Assembly (NCBI GenBank): GCA_018065065.1
Contig: JAGHTZ010000003.1
Coordinates: forward strand, 1-35,970
Direction of reading: 5' to 3'
Length of the DNA: 35,970 nucleotides
Source: Candidatus Equadaptatus faecalis
Lineage (GTDB): Bacteria > Synergistota > Synergistia > Synergistales > Synergistaceae
Shown here: positions 15,052-23,738 of the stretch, piece after piece
Numbering within the stretch: position 1 is the first letter of the stretch
Layout of the letters: every line of letters starts with the position of its first letter
Program-made: the position numbers and the translations under genes
The notes under the pieces: model-generated
The model's input: the letters and a program-made list of their open reading frames with translations, nothing else
Told to the model about the DNA's origin: nothing
The model's database searches: none

Positions 15052-15609
15052 CTATTCTTCTGTCCTGATGTCTTCGTAGAACTGTCCCATAAGCTTTTTC
15101 CAGTCAACGCCTTCGTCAAGCAGGTTGGCACAGGTTTCGTTCGGGTAGAACCATTTTCTGCCAAGTCCTATTACAACCTGCCACCAGTCGTGAACGTCGG
15201 GTATCAGCATTTTTCCCTCAGGTCCTATGCGACGCAGTTCGCTGTAAAGCAGCGCTGTCATCTGGCTTTCGTCAAGCGCAGCTGTCGTTTTTGCGTAGAA
15301 TTCTATTTTGTAGAAATAAGAAACTCCGGCAAGCTGGTACATAAGCTCTGTCCATTTCTGCGGTATTCTTGTCGTATGCGCAAGGACAATATGATTTTTG
15401 CTGCCCGCGTTTTTGTGATTGAGTATAAAAAGAATTTTTTTCGGGTCTATGTGCTTCAGCTCGTCAAATTTGGCAATGAGCTGCTCCGCTAGCGGCAGTA
15501 TCCTTTTGCTGACGATTTCGTAGTCGAATTCCGCTACGCCGCTTTCATTTTCTTCAAGCTCTCCGAGCTTTTCAATATCTTCTGTCTGGTACATTTCTTC
15601 TTCCTGCAT
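15052..15609 (-). CDS. Metallopeptidase-like protein lacking HExxH histidines
   Basis: A 185-residue cytoplasmic protein. The start at 15609 follows GGAGGT seven bases upstream; earlier in-frame ATGs lie in the ftsZ terminator region without such a site. Residues 27-155 resemble the putative phage-type metallopeptidase domain: LAEQLIAKFDELKHI, a central beta pair, and LLYSELRRIGPEGK followed by DVHDWWQVVIGLGRKW. In peptidases of this group the helix reads HELxH. Here it is S123-E-L-R-R127, so both histidines are missing while the downstream DVHDW is kept. Zinc catalysis is therefore doubtful, and a binding role is more likely. The N-terminal 25 residues are very acidic. It follows ftsZ but is separated from it by a terminator. 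Confidence 0.7.
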   Translation of the reverse strand: MQEEEMYQTEDIEKLGELEENESGVAEFDYEIVSKRILPLAEQLIAKFDELKHIDPKKILFILNHKNAGSKNHIVLAHTTRIPQKWTELMYQLAGVSYFYKIEFYAKTTAALDESQMTALLYSELRRIGPEGKMLIPDVHDWWQVVIGLGRKWFYPNETCANLLDEGVDWKKLMGQFYEDIRTEE

Positions 15610-15658
15610 TGTGCTTACCTCCGCCGGCATTTTTTCAAAACTTTGCCGCAATTTACGC

Positions 15659-15683
15659 AAAAAGGCTTTGCGGAAGCAAAGCC
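15659..15683 (-). terminator. Terminator of ftsZ
   Basis: Read leftward, AGGCTTTGC-TTCC-GCAAAGCCT is followed by a T run. It ends the ftsZ transcript 28 bases past its stop. Confidence 0.85.
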
Positions 15684-15710
15684 TCATTGTACACAATCAA
15701 TGGCTGCTGT

Positions 15711-17009
15711 TTAAGACAGTTTCGGCGTTTCCGCTTTTTTGCGAATCCAGGTCGGCTTGTCGTAGAACGCTTCCTCTGGTTCCTCCGCCGCTGCGGGCTG
15801 AGCCTCATTTTTCCGCTCCACAGTTTCCTGTTTATCGTTATTTCTCAGCCACCCCGGAATGAAATATTCAGACTGAACCGCTTTGTTTTCCGCCGGCTGC
15901 GAAATCGCAGCAGGTGAATGATCGGAGTTGTTTTTCATAAACGTCTCGTTTCTTTTTTCCGTTTTTGGCGTGCTGTCCGGAGCTTTGTTGTAGATTCCGG
16001 TCGCAATAACAGTAACCTTTACGTACTCTTCTGCCTCAGGATTTTCCGCTGTACCCCAGACAAACAGCGTGTCGTCCGCTATATACTCCCTGAGACGCGA
16101 AGCCGCCTGCTGAAGCTCGTAAATTGTCAGGGTTCCCGCGCTTGTAATATTCATCAAAACCCCGGAGGCATTTGCCGGCGTCGTTTCCATTAAAGGACTT
16201 TCCATTGCCTGGCGCAGCGCTTCTTCAATCCTGTTTTCGCCGCAGGCGTACCCTGTGCCCATAACGGCGATGCCTGACTTTTCCATAACGGCTTTTACGT
16301 CGGCGAAATCCATATTAACCATGCCCGGGTGTGTTATAAGCTCCGTAACACCGATAACAGCCTGTCTGAGAACCTCGTCTGCTTTGGCAAAAGCTTCAGG
16401 TATTGTGGTGTCTGCATCGCTGTTTTCAAGCAGTTTTTCATTAGGGATAACGATGAGGGCATCAACTACGCTGCGCAGTTTTTCAATACCCTCAAGCGCA
16501 AGATTCATCTTTCTTGAGCCCTCAAAAGTAAACGGTTTGGTAACAACAGCAACAGTAAGAACTCCAAGGTTTTTGGCTGCTTCAGCAATAACAGGAATTG
16601 CTCCTGTTCCTGTACCTCCGCCCATACCTGCGGTAAGGTAGACCATATCGGCGCCGCGGATAAAGTCCATAATTTCACCGAGCGACATACGCGCCGCGTC
16701 TTCGCCGTTTTGAGGAATACACCCTGCACCGGTTCCTGATTTGCCAAGTATTATTTTGTTTTTGCAGGAAGCTTTTTCAAGGTTGCGGACGTCGGTATCA
16801 ACAGCAAGACACCCAACTCCCCCCGAACCCGCGGCAATGATGTGATTTAAGGCGTTTCTGCCGCCCCCGCCGATACCTATAATTTTTATTTTGTCTTCAA
16901 GCAGGGGTTCCGGCGATGTTTGAACAAAAGTCAACTGGCTGTCATCTGAATGGATTGCATTGGATTGTTCGTTCTCTGAAAAATACAGTTCTTGTGCAGG
17001 CAAACCCAC
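15711..17009 (-). CDS. ftsZ: Cell division protein FtsZ
   Basis: A tubulin-like GTPase of 432 residues that forms the division ring. The start is a GTG at 17009 behind AGAGGAGCGG. The GTPase domain is intact: IKIIGIGGGGRNALNHI near residues 40-56, the signature GGGTGTGAIPVIAE, and NMDFADVKAVM for the T7 loop. A 40-residue N-terminal extension precedes it. The C-terminal tail is unusual because two short motifs resemble the conserved tail peptide that binds FtsA and other partners: FIPGWLR (383-389) and DKPTWIRKK (417-425). No ftsA or other dcw genes adjoin it. The gene lies in the origin-proximal minus-strand block and has its own promoter and terminator. Confidence 0.97.
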   Translation of the reverse strand: MGLPAQELYFSENEQSNAIHSDDSQLTFVQTSPEPLLEDKIKIIGIGGGGRNALNHIIAAGSGGVGCLAVDTDVRNLEKASCKNKIILGKSGTGAGCIPQNGEDAARMSLGEIMDFIRGADMVYLTAGMGGGTGTGAIPVIAEAAKNLGVLTVAVVTKPFTFEGSRKMNLALEGIEKLRSVVDALIVIPNEKLLENSDADTTIPEAFAKADEVLRQAVIGVTELITHPGMVNMDFADVKAVMEKSGIAVMGTGYACGENRIEEALRQAMESPLMETTPANASGVLMNITSAGTLTIYELQQAASRLREYIADDTLFVWGTAENPEAEEYVKVTVIATGIYNKAPDSTPKTEKRNETFMKNNSDHSPAAISQPAENKAVQSEYFIPGWLRNNDKQETVERKNEAQPAAAEEPEEAFYDKPTWIRKKAETPKLS

Positions 17010-17059
17010 TGTAGACCGCTCCTCTGTCTATAAATTAGCATCTTAAAAACTACCCCTGT

Positions 17060-17068
17060 ATTATAGCA
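17060..17068 (-). promoter_or_regulatory. Extended -10 promoter of ftsZ
   Basis: The minus strand reads TGCTATAAT, an extended -10 element. No good -35 stands upstream, which is normal for this class. The start point is about 45 bases before the ftsZ GTG. Confidence 0.6.
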
Positions 17069-17576
17069 TCAGAGGGAAATTTTAGGGATGGTTTTGCAAA
17101 AAAATTTTTGAAAATTTTTCAAAAAAGGGATACGTGTAAAATTTTAGTCAATAAAAGTCTATAATATTATTCTCTTTTTATGCCAATTATTTCTCTTTTC
17201 ATAAAAAAAGTGTCTGTAAATACTGTTTACTCCTGCTTTTACACGCTATTGTACTGCAACAGGATTTTTCAGCAGACTGTCTGTATGTTTTGAAGAATTG
17301 TGTTTTACAAAAAACAGCGTGTCTTGTCCTTCTCTTTTTTACCGTAAAGTCCTCACATAATTTTTGTTGTTTTATATACTTTTTACACAGTGTTTATCAC
17401 ACATTGCGGCTGTTTTTTAAACATTTTGTTGTGGATAACTTCACACCTGTTACACCTATAAACCTTTGCAATTACTGTATTCTTTATTTCTAAACATCTT
17501 AATCACAAACTTATATACAATTTTGCAGTGTTATTTTCTCCTTTTTGTGTCTGTTTCTGTATTGTTTTTTGACAGC
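17069..17576. other. Long A/T-rich intergenic region with a DnaA box
   Basis: About 500 bases without a credible gene between ftsZ and dciA, even though the neighbours are on the same strand and the rest of the block is tightly packed. It is rich in T runs and TTTTACA/TTTATCACACA-like sequences, with one perfect DnaA box. It may be a secondary origin element or a DnaA-responsive control region for ftsZ; this is inference. No tRNA or clear hairpin RNA was seen. Confidence 0.5.
17430..17438 (-). promoter_or_regulatory. DnaA box, perfect consensus
   Basis: TGTGGATAA on the plus strand is TTATCCACA on the minus strand, an exact DnaA-binding nonamer. It is embedded in the A/T-rich ftsZ-dciA gap, about 6.3 kb from the main candidate origin. 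Confidence 0.7.
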
Positions 17577-17606
17577 AAAAAAGGAAGCTTTGCGCTTCCT
17601 TTTTTT
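17577..17606. terminator. Terminator of the dnaN-dciA operon
   Basis: AAGGAAGC and GCTTCCTT pair around TTTGC with A and T runs on both sides. It lies just past the dciA stop. Confidence 0.9.
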
Positions 17607-17613
17607 GTCTTTT

Positions 17614-18123
17614 CTATGTATTTTTCTGCCTGCTCTTTTTTTCCGCTATAACCCGGACTCTTGCTATAACTTCTCTTAGTGTTTCTCCGGCTGCTGTTTC
17701 CCTCAGTTCTGCTTTCGCTTTTTCAACCTGTTCTTCAGCCGCAAGCAGTACTCCCTGTCTTTCAAATGCCCTGAGCGCAGGCTTCGCACTGCTGATTCGT
17801 TCAACCTTACCTGCCGCAAACTCTATTTTTTTTATCTTTATTCCAAGAAACCATTCTACCCTGCTTTTAAACAGCTTTTCTTTAAAACGCAGACTCTGCA
17901 GGAGTGCGGCGTTTCTGACGTGTACCGTAAGCACTGCGCTGCTGTCTTCAAAACTGCAGTTTCCCGGGGAAGTTTCACGTCCCAAAGCTTCTTCGCTTCC
18001 CTGAAACAATGACTGCCACTCCTTTTCGAGCTTTGTAAGCCTGCCGCATATTTCAAGCATTCCTGCAGTTTCAGGAGGCAGACATTTCTGCCATTCTGAG
18101 AGCGTTTTTATTCTCTCAGGCAT
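17614..18123 (-). CDS. dciA: DciA-like protein (DUF721), probable replicative helicase loader
   Basis: A 169-residue protein. The DUF721/DciA pattern covers about residues 30-105: LEKEWQSLF, then SAVLTVHVRNAALLQSLRFKEKLF and LGIKIKKIEF, which is the KH-like fold that contacts DnaB helicase. A helical, charged C-terminal part of about 60 residues (EEQVEKAKAELRE...) may be disordered or coiled coil. DciA is the usual helicase loader in bacteria that lack DnaC or DnaI. Its placement downstream of dnaA-dnaN-recF-mnmG supports that role. The ATG overlaps the mnmG stop by eight bases, which indicates translational coupling. The family match is weak in places, so the name is moderately secure. Confidence 0.78.
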   Translation of the reverse strand: MPERIKTLSEWQKCLPPETAGMLEICGRLTKLEKEWQSLFQGSEEALGRETSPGNCSFEDSSAVLTVHVRNAALLQSLRFKEKLFKSRVEWFLGIKIKKIEFAAGKVERISSAKPALRAFERQGVLLAAEEQVEKAKAELRETAAGETLREVIARVRVIAEKKSRQKNT

Positions 18124-19999
18124 CTTTTTTTGACCTTCTGGAAGCTTCTATGGCTATCCAAAGCAGCTGTATGTCAGCTGGAGAGACACCTGAAATCCTT
18201 GAGGCCTGCCCGAGAGTGGCAGGCTGTATTTTTTCAAGTTTCTGCAGCCCTTCCGCTGAAAGCCCTGTGACTTTTGACAGGTCAAAGTTTTGCGGGAAGC
18301 GCAGCTGTTCCATTTTGGAGAATTTTTCCACCTGACGCAGCTGCCTGTCAATGTAACCCTCATATTTGCAGGCAACAGATATTTTTTCTCCTGTTTCCGT
18401 ATCAACACTGCTTTCCGACAGTTTTGCCACTGTTTCCCAGCATATTTCCGGTCTTCTTAACAGCTCAAATGCTGTTGTTCCTTCAGTAAGCGGGGCCGCT
18501 CCGTTTTCTGCAATCATGCCGTTTACTGTGTCAGATGCCGGAATTTTGACGTTTTGCAGCCTTTCGGTTTCTTCATCGCGTTTTTTGCGGCGCATATTAA
18601 GAATATTCCATTTTTCGTCAGGAAGAAGCCCTATTTTGTGTCCTATGTCCGACAGTCTGTCGTCCGCGTTGTCAAAACGCAGAAGAAGTCTGTATTCACA
18701 GCGGCTTGTAAGCATTCTGTAGGGTTCTTCGGTGCCTTTTGTTACAAGATCATCAATCAGGACACCGCAGTATGCCTGTTCGCGTCCAAGCACAAGCGGT
18801 TCTTCGCCGCGCAGGACAAGCGCAGCGTTTATACCGGCAATAAGCCCCTGCACGCCTGCCTCTTCATAGCCGGAAGTTCCATTGATCTGTCCTGCCGTGA
18901 ACAGCTTTTTTATTTTCTTTGACTCAAGCCACGGATGCATCTGCAAAGGGTTTGAGTAGTCGTATTCTATCGCGTAGCCAGGTTTAAGAATGTGGGCATG
19001 CTCACAGCCTTTAATTGTGGCAACTGATTCAAACTGGGCTTCAAGGCACATTGAAGTAGAGAAATTTTGCATGTAAACTTCCATATTTGCCGGGGAAACA
19101 GGTTCAAGAAAGACAGGATGTGACTCTTTTTGCGGGAATTTTATCAGCTTGTCGTCTATTGAGGGGCAGTAGCGTGGCCCTTTTTTGCCGGCAAGTTCAC
19201 CCGAAACAAGCGGTGACCTGTCAAAGTATTTTCTTATTATTCTGTGTGTTTCGACATTTGTCCGTGTAAGACCACAGAACATGCCGCTGTATGTCTTTTT
19301 TTCGCCGAAATGGGAAAATGCCTGCGGCTCTTCAAGACTTTCCTGTTTTTCAAGTATATCCCAGTCTATCGTGTCTATCTGCAGACGCGGTGTGGTATCC
19401 GTGCGCAGTCTTCCCATGTCAAGACCTGCGCTGCGCAGACTTCTTGAAAGTGCTGTACCTGCAACACTTCCCAAAGGTCCCGATTTGTGGTTTGTCAGTC
19501 CGATATGGATTTTTGAGCCGAGAGAGGTGCCTGTGCAAAGAATTACTGCTTTTGCTCTGAAAATCTGTCCTGTTGTTATTTTTACCCCCGCGGCGCTTCC
19601 TTTTTCAACCACAAGCTCTGTTACCTGAGCCTGGTGAACTTCAAGGTTTGGGCAAGAGTAAAGTGCTTTCAAGTAAAATTCCGTGTACTTTTTGGGGTCA
19701 CATTGTGCCCTAAGGCTTCGTACTGCAGGGCCTTTTGAAGTGTTCAGCCAGCGCAGGTGCCTTGTCGAGAAATCTGCAGCTTCTGCCATTACACCGCCCA
19801 ACGCATCTATTTCCCGTACTATGTGCCCCTTTGCAGGGCCTCCTATGCTTGGGTTGCATGGCATCATTGCTGTTGCGTCAAGGTACAGATTAAGCATCAG
19901 CGTTTTTGCGCCCATTTTTGCGGATGCAAGTGCCGCTTCACAGCCTGCGTGTCCCCCGCCTACTATTATTACGTCGTATTCTTCTCCGTTTATTTTCAT
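18116..19999 (-). CDS. mnmG: tRNA uridine-34 5-carboxymethylaminomethyl modification enzyme MnmG
   Basis: A 627-residue FAD enzyme that, with MnmE, modifies the wobble uridine of several tRNAs. The start at 19999 (MKINGEEYDVIIVGGGHAG) is chosen because the FAD-binding GGGHAG (14-19) then has its usual position and the ATG sits one base after the recF stop; a further open stretch upstream lies inside recF. Conserved segments include MMPCNPSIGGPAKGHIVREI, DTTPRL, and GYEEAGVQGLIAGINAAL. The C-terminal domain ends with the MnmE-contact region EGLQKLEKIQPATLGQASRI. The MnmE gene is not in the window. It is cotranscribed with recF and dciA. Confidence 0.97.
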   Translation of the reverse strand: MKINGEEYDVIIVGGGHAGCEAALASAKMGAKTLMLNLYLDATAMMPCNPSIGGPAKGHIVREIDALGGVMAEAADFSTRHLRWLNTSKGPAVRSLRAQCDPKKYTEFYLKALYSCPNLEVHQAQVTELVVEKGSAAGVKITTGQIFRAKAVILCTGTSLGSKIHIGLTNHKSGPLGSVAGTALSRSLRSAGLDMGRLRTDTTPRLQIDTIDWDILEKQESLEEPQAFSHFGEKKTYSGMFCGLTRTNVETHRIIRKYFDRSPLVSGELAGKKGPRYCPSIDDKLIKFPQKESHPVFLEPVSPANMEVYMQNFSTSMCLEAQFESVATIKGCEHAHILKPGYAIEYDYSNPLQMHPWLESKKIKKLFTAGQINGTSGYEEAGVQGLIAGINAALVLRGEEPLVLGREQAYCGVLIDDLVTKGTEEPYRMLTSRCEYRLLLRFDNADDRLSDIGHKIGLLPDEKWNILNMRRKKRDEETERLQNVKIPASDTVNGMIAENGAAPLTEGTTAFELLRRPEICWETVAKLSESSVDTETGEKISVACKYEGYIDRQLRQVEKFSKMEQLRFPQNFDLSKVTGLSAEGLQKLEKIQPATLGQASRISGVSPADIQLLWIAIEASRRSKKDA

Positions 20000-20000
20000 T

Positions 20001-21065
20001 CTATTCCGATATTTTCTCCACTTTTCCTTTGTCAACCCTGTACACAGCGCCGCGGAAGTTTTCAGTAAACGGTTCCGCTGTTGCGGCAATCACCTGTTCT
20101 TTTCTGTCAAGCAGTGTTCCAAACATTATTTCTCTGCCTCCGGTGTCAAGTTCTGCTGTTACTTCATCAAGAAGCAGTGTTGGTCTTTTGCCAGTCTTTC
20201 TGAAAACCCCTTCGCTGGCTGCAAGCATTAATGCTATTGCCGTGCGGCGTCTGTACCCGCGGCTTAACGCTTCTGCGGTCGGCAGATTGTTGCTTTCTAT
20301 AATAATATCATCTCTTTGCGGGCCGACAAGCGGTATTCTGTATCTTTGTTCTTTTTCGCGCAGCGCAGCCAAACTTTCAAAGAAAAAACTTTCTTCGTTT
20401 TCACTTTTTATTCCTCCTTTAGCAAAAGAGAGAGTTGTTCCCTCTGCTGCCAGGCCGCTTAGTCTCTCCATTTCTTCCGAGAGGAGAATTACAGCTTCTT
20501 TTCTCATTTTCCATATCCATTGGGCAAGCGGTTCCATTACCTTCTCAACAATTTCAGTATTTTCCCCTTTTTTTAGGAGAACCGCTTTCTGCCGTACAGC
20601 CCTTTTGTATTCGCTGTGTCTTTTGGCATATGCGGGTATCAGAAGAGCAAGGAGAAGGTCAAGAAGGCGTCTTCTTCTTGCAGCAGGTCCTTCCACAAGC
20701 TGTGTGTCATCAGGCATGAAACAGAGCACCGGCATTCTGAAGCGCAGTTCTGTAGAAGAAAGAGGTTTGTCGTTGTATCTTATACTGTTTCTTTCTCCAA
20801 GGCAGACTTGTATTATTTCGCCGTATTCATCATCTTTCTGCCCGGTAAGAATGATATTTTTTTCCCTGCTTTCCCTTGCTGCGAGATCTTTCGTCTTTGT
20901 TCCTCCTTCAAAAGGCCCCCAGCCGGAAAGCAGGCTTATCCCCTCCAGAAAATTGGTTTTCCCGGAACTGTTAAGTCCGGTGAGCAAATTCAGCCCACCG
21001 GACAGTTGTACTTCTTGCGGTTCTATGTTTCTGAAATTTATATACTTTACTCTTCTAAATCCCAT
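20001..21065 (-). CDS. recF: DNA replication and repair protein RecF
   Basis: A 354-residue SMC-like ATPase that helps load RecA at gaps and restart forks. Walker A is TGLNSSGKTNFLEG (29-42), with NSSGKT in place of the usual NGSGKT/NGAGKT. The signature is LSRGYRRRTAIALMLA, where most RecF proteins have LSQGQ(Q)R. Walker B is PTLLLDEVTAELD. The coiled-coil middle is short. The changes are conservative enough that ATP binding should persist. Its ATG directly follows the dnaN stop codon, with no gap, which is the typical dnaN-recF coupling. Confidence 0.95.
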   Translation of the reverse strand: MGFRRVKYINFRNIEPQEVQLSGGLNLLTGLNSSGKTNFLEGISLLSGWGPFEGGTKTKDLAARESREKNIILTGQKDDEYGEIIQVCLGERNSIRYNDKPLSSTELRFRMPVLCFMPDDTQLVEGPAARRRRLLDLLLALLIPAYAKRHSEYKRAVRQKAVLLKKGENTEIVEKVMEPLAQWIWKMRKEAVILLSEEMERLSGLAAEGTTLSFAKGGIKSENEESFFFESLAALREKEQRYRIPLVGPQRDDIIIESNNLPTAEALSRGYRRRTAIALMLAASEGVFRKTGKRPTLLLDEVTAELDTGGREIMFGTLLDRKEQVIAATAEPFTENFRGAVYRVDKGKVEKISE

Positions 21066-22208
21066 TTATTCCTCTTTTTCTTCTTCCTCTTCTGTAGGGA
21101 CGTTAATCGGCGCTACGAGACAGATAAAACTTTCCTCTCCGACTCTTTTTATAGTGAGATGTCCCTGGCTCCCGTTGAAAGAAAGACTTACTTCCTGATC
21201 CCGGAGCACTTTAAGCGCTTCCATAAAGAACTTTGTGTTGACGCCGAATTTCAGTTCTTCTCCTGTAACGCGGGCTGATATCTCCTCTTTTGCCTGACCG
21301 AAATCGGGAGCCTTGCCGCGCATTTTAAAACTCTCTCCTTCGCTGATATCAAGAATTACCATTCTGTTGTGATCTCTTACAACAATGTCTATACGTTCAA
21401 GTGCTGAAATCAGACTGCTTCTGTCTACAATTATGTTAGTTGTTCTTGTCTTCGGAAGTATTCTCTCATAAGCCGGGAAATGTGAGTCCACTCTCCTGAC
21501 TGCAAACTCTATTCCTTTTGCAACAAAGAAGAACTGCGCTGCGTCGTAAAGGATGCTGACTTCTTCTTCAGGGTCAAAGAAAGAGAGAATTCTCTGTATT
21601 TCTTTTATTCCTTTCATTGGAAGAAGATAGTTGCCGTCTTCTCCTTTTTCAGGAACAACAGTGCTTGAAAGAGCAAGTCTTCTTGTATCTGTTGAGACAA
21701 TACTGAGTACCCCTTCTTTCATTGAAAGGTTCGCAGAAGAAAGATAGAGAGGGAAATCTTCCGTTGTGGATGCCGCTATTGTTCCTTCTTCAAGCACCTT
21801 TGCGAGGTCTTTTGCAAGTATTTTGCAGAAAGTCTTTGCCTGTTCATGCGACGGAAGCTCCGGAAATTCCTTTACAGGAAAGGTTGAGAAATTATAGCGG
21901 CTTTTTCCTGCTTTTAAAACAGCTTTTCCGTCTGTTACTGTTATTGAAAATTCTTCTCCCGGCGCTTTTTTAAAAAGTTCAGAAACCATCTTAACAGGAA
22001 AAACAGCTGTTCCAGGCTCTTCAATAACAACACCGGCTGCCTCACAGCAGATAGAGGTTCTTACGTCTGTCGCTTGAAGAGTTATGCCTTTTTCATCTGC
22101 TTTTACAAGAACAGAGGACAAAACTCCCATAGTGTTTCCGCCTGCAGCGCTTCTTTCCGCAACAGACCAGCTTTGGATAAAATTCTTTTTGTTTACGTTA
22201 AGTTTCAT
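21066..22208 (-). CDS. dnaN: DNA polymerase III beta sliding clamp
   Basis: A 380-residue processivity clamp with three repeats of the clamp fold. Visible signatures are the N-terminal MKLNVNKKNFIQSWSVAERS, the repeat segments TDVRTSICCEAAGV and STDTRRLALSSTVV, and HFPAYERILPKTRTT. It ends with the SFICLVAPINV segment that contributes to the partner-binding pocket, plus an unusual poly-glutamate tail (last nine residues). GGAGGAAG precedes the ATG. It follows dnaA after 204 bases. Confidence 0.96.
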   Translation of the reverse strand: MKLNVNKKNFIQSWSVAERSAAGGNTMGVLSSVLVKADEKGITLQATDVRTSICCEAAGVVIEEPGTAVFPVKMVSELFKKAPGEEFSITVTDGKAVLKAGKSRYNFSTFPVKEFPELPSHEQAKTFCKILAKDLAKVLEEGTIAASTTEDFPLYLSSANLSMKEGVLSIVSTDTRRLALSSTVVPEKGEDGNYLLPMKGIKEIQRILSFFDPEEEVSILYDAAQFFFVAKGIEFAVRRVDSHFPAYERILPKTRTTNIIVDRSSLISALERIDIVVRDHNRMVILDISEGESFKMRGKAPDFGQAKEEISARVTGEELKFGVNTKFFMEALKVLRDQEVSLSFNGSQGHLTIKRVGEESFICLVAPINVPTEEEEEKEE

Positions 22209-22412
22209 TTTTCTTCCTCCTATTTTTTTATTTTATATTTAAAAATCAGTAGTAGCAGAAGCAGGGGTGAAAAAATTGTTAAAACAAAGTCCCTATACAG
22301 AGTACAACTGTTTTTCTTCCGTGGATTATTTTATTATTTTTTTCGAAATATATCCACAAGATAAACAAAAAAACAATAAAATTTATTTAAAATGTGGAAA
22401 AAAAGAAAAAAA
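22209..22412. promoter_or_regulatory. dnaA-dnaN intergenic region with DnaA-box-like sites
   Basis: A/T-rich. ATATCCACA (22350-22358) is one mismatch from the DnaA nonamer, and TGTGGAAAA (22393-22401) is the inverse of TTTTCCACA. The dnaA 3' end adds another TTTTCCACA near 22433. This is consistent with DnaA control of dnaN or with a second cluster of a split origin. Confidence 0.55.
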
Positions 22413-23738
22413 TCACAGCTTTTTTACAACGTTTTCCACAACCATTTTAACACGACTGTCTAATTTCAGCAGATCTTCTATTTTCTTGCAGGCGTAGAGA
22501 ACAGTGGTGTGGTCTTTCTTATTGAAGCTGATGCCAATCTGCTGCAGACTTTCTTCTGTTTTCTCTCTGGCGATAAACATTGCAATTTGCCTTGCAAGGG
22601 AAAGTTCTGCCGTCCTTTTGTGTGAGAGAAGTTCTTCTACAGAAATACCAAAAGAATCTGCTGTAAGCTGTTGTATCTGGCTTATAGTTGCAGGACCGTG
22701 CGTTTTATTTCTGATAAGGTCTTTAAGCCAAAGATTTGCATTTTCTACAGAGAGAGGCTCATTGTTGAATTCGGAAATAGAGCAGACTCTGTTGAGAGCA
22801 CCCTCCAGTTCTCTTATGTTGCTTGGAATACTTTCCGCTATAAACCTGATAACATCTTCGGATATTTCAAGACCTTTTCTTTCCGCTTTGTTTTGAAGTA
22901 TAGAAACACGGGTTTCAAAGTCAGGAGTCTGTATGTCCGTTACAAGACCGGAAGAGAAACGGCTGACAAGTCTGTCTTCAAGACCAGTTTCCTTTGGGGG
23001 TCTGTCAGAGCTCAGTATAATCTGTTTCTTTGCGATATGTAGCGCATTGAATGTGTTGAAAAATTCTTCCTGCGTTGATTCTTTCCCGCTTATAAACTGG
23101 ATGTCATCTATCATAAGCACGTCAAGTTCCCTGTAGCGCTGGCGAAAACTCTCTGTGCTGTTTGTTCTGATAGAATGTATAAGGTCGTTGGTAAAAGTGT
23201 CCGCACTTACATACAGAACTTTTTTTGAGGGGGTTTTCTCAAGAACAAAATGTCCGATGGCCTGCATAAGATGTGTTTTGCCAAGACCAACCTTCCCCCA
23301 AATAAAAAGAGGATTGTATGCAACTCCTGGTTGTTCCGCAACAGCAAGACACGCAGCATGCGGAAGCCTGTTTGATTTCCCCACTATAAACGTGTCGAAA
23401 ACGTAGTCCCTGTTCAGACCGGTGCCTTCCAGTGGTGATTTAACAGAAGGCTCTGCCGAACGCATCTCACGGGCAGACTCTTTTTTCTCTGAGGCAAGCG
23501 ACAAAACAATGTCTTTGCCGAAGCCGGTATCTTTAATAAGCATGCGCATGTCGTCAAGATATCTTGAAGAAACAGCTTCGCAACAGAACTGTGTGGGAGC
23601 TTCAAGCGCAAGAATGCCGTTGTCAAGAGACGTGGGCATACAAGAATCCAAATAGGTTTTAACCGCGTTATCCACAGAAATTTTGCTTACGCAGTATGCT
23701 TTAAATTCGTTCCATATAATATCAACCTGACTGTTCAT
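22413..23738 (-). CDS. dnaA: Chromosomal replication initiator DnaA
   Basis: A 441-residue initiator ATPase. The ATG at 23738 is taken as start, giving MNSQVDIIWNEFKAYC; a GTG 12 bases earlier is possible, and only a weak GGTGG precedes either. Domain I spans about 1-85. Domain III begins near YVFDTFIVGKSNRLPHAACL, with Walker A GKVGLGKTHLMQAIG (148-162) and Walker B DVLMIDDIQFI (206-216). Domain IV carries the DNA-binding KKDHTTVLYACKKI (407-420). The linker domain II is short. A DnaA box lies within the first 70 bases of the gene, so autorepression is likely. Confidence 0.97.
   Translation of the reverse strand: MNSQVDIIWNEFKAYCVSKISVDNAVKTYLDSCMPTSLDNGILALEAPTQFCCEAVSSRYLDDMRMLIKDTGFGKDIVLSLASEKKESAREMRSAEPSVKSPLEGTGLNRDYVFDTFIVGKSNRLPHAACLAVAEQPGVAYNPLFIWGKVGLGKTHLMQAIGHFVLEKTPSKKVLYVSADTFTNDLIHSIRTNSTESFRQRYRELDVLMIDDIQFISGKESTQEEFFNTFNALHIAKKQIILSSDRPPKETGLEDRLVSRFSSGLVTDIQTPDFETRVSILQNKAERKGLEISEDVIRFIAESIPSNIRELEGALNRVCSISEFNNEPLSVENANLWLKDLIRNKTHGPATISQIQQLTADSFGISVEELLSHKRTAELSLARQIAMFIAREKTEESLQQIGISFNKKDHTTVLYACKKIEDLLKLDSRVKMVVENVVKKL
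23668..23676 (+). promoter_or_regulatory. DnaA box inside the dnaA 5' end
   Basis: TTATCCACA, an exact DnaA nonamer, lies 62 bases into the coding region of dnaA. Confidence 0.65.

Noticed and set aside
19997-20089. Longer MnmG start at 20089
   Set aside because: It lies inside the recF coding region and adds about 30 residues that the family lacks.
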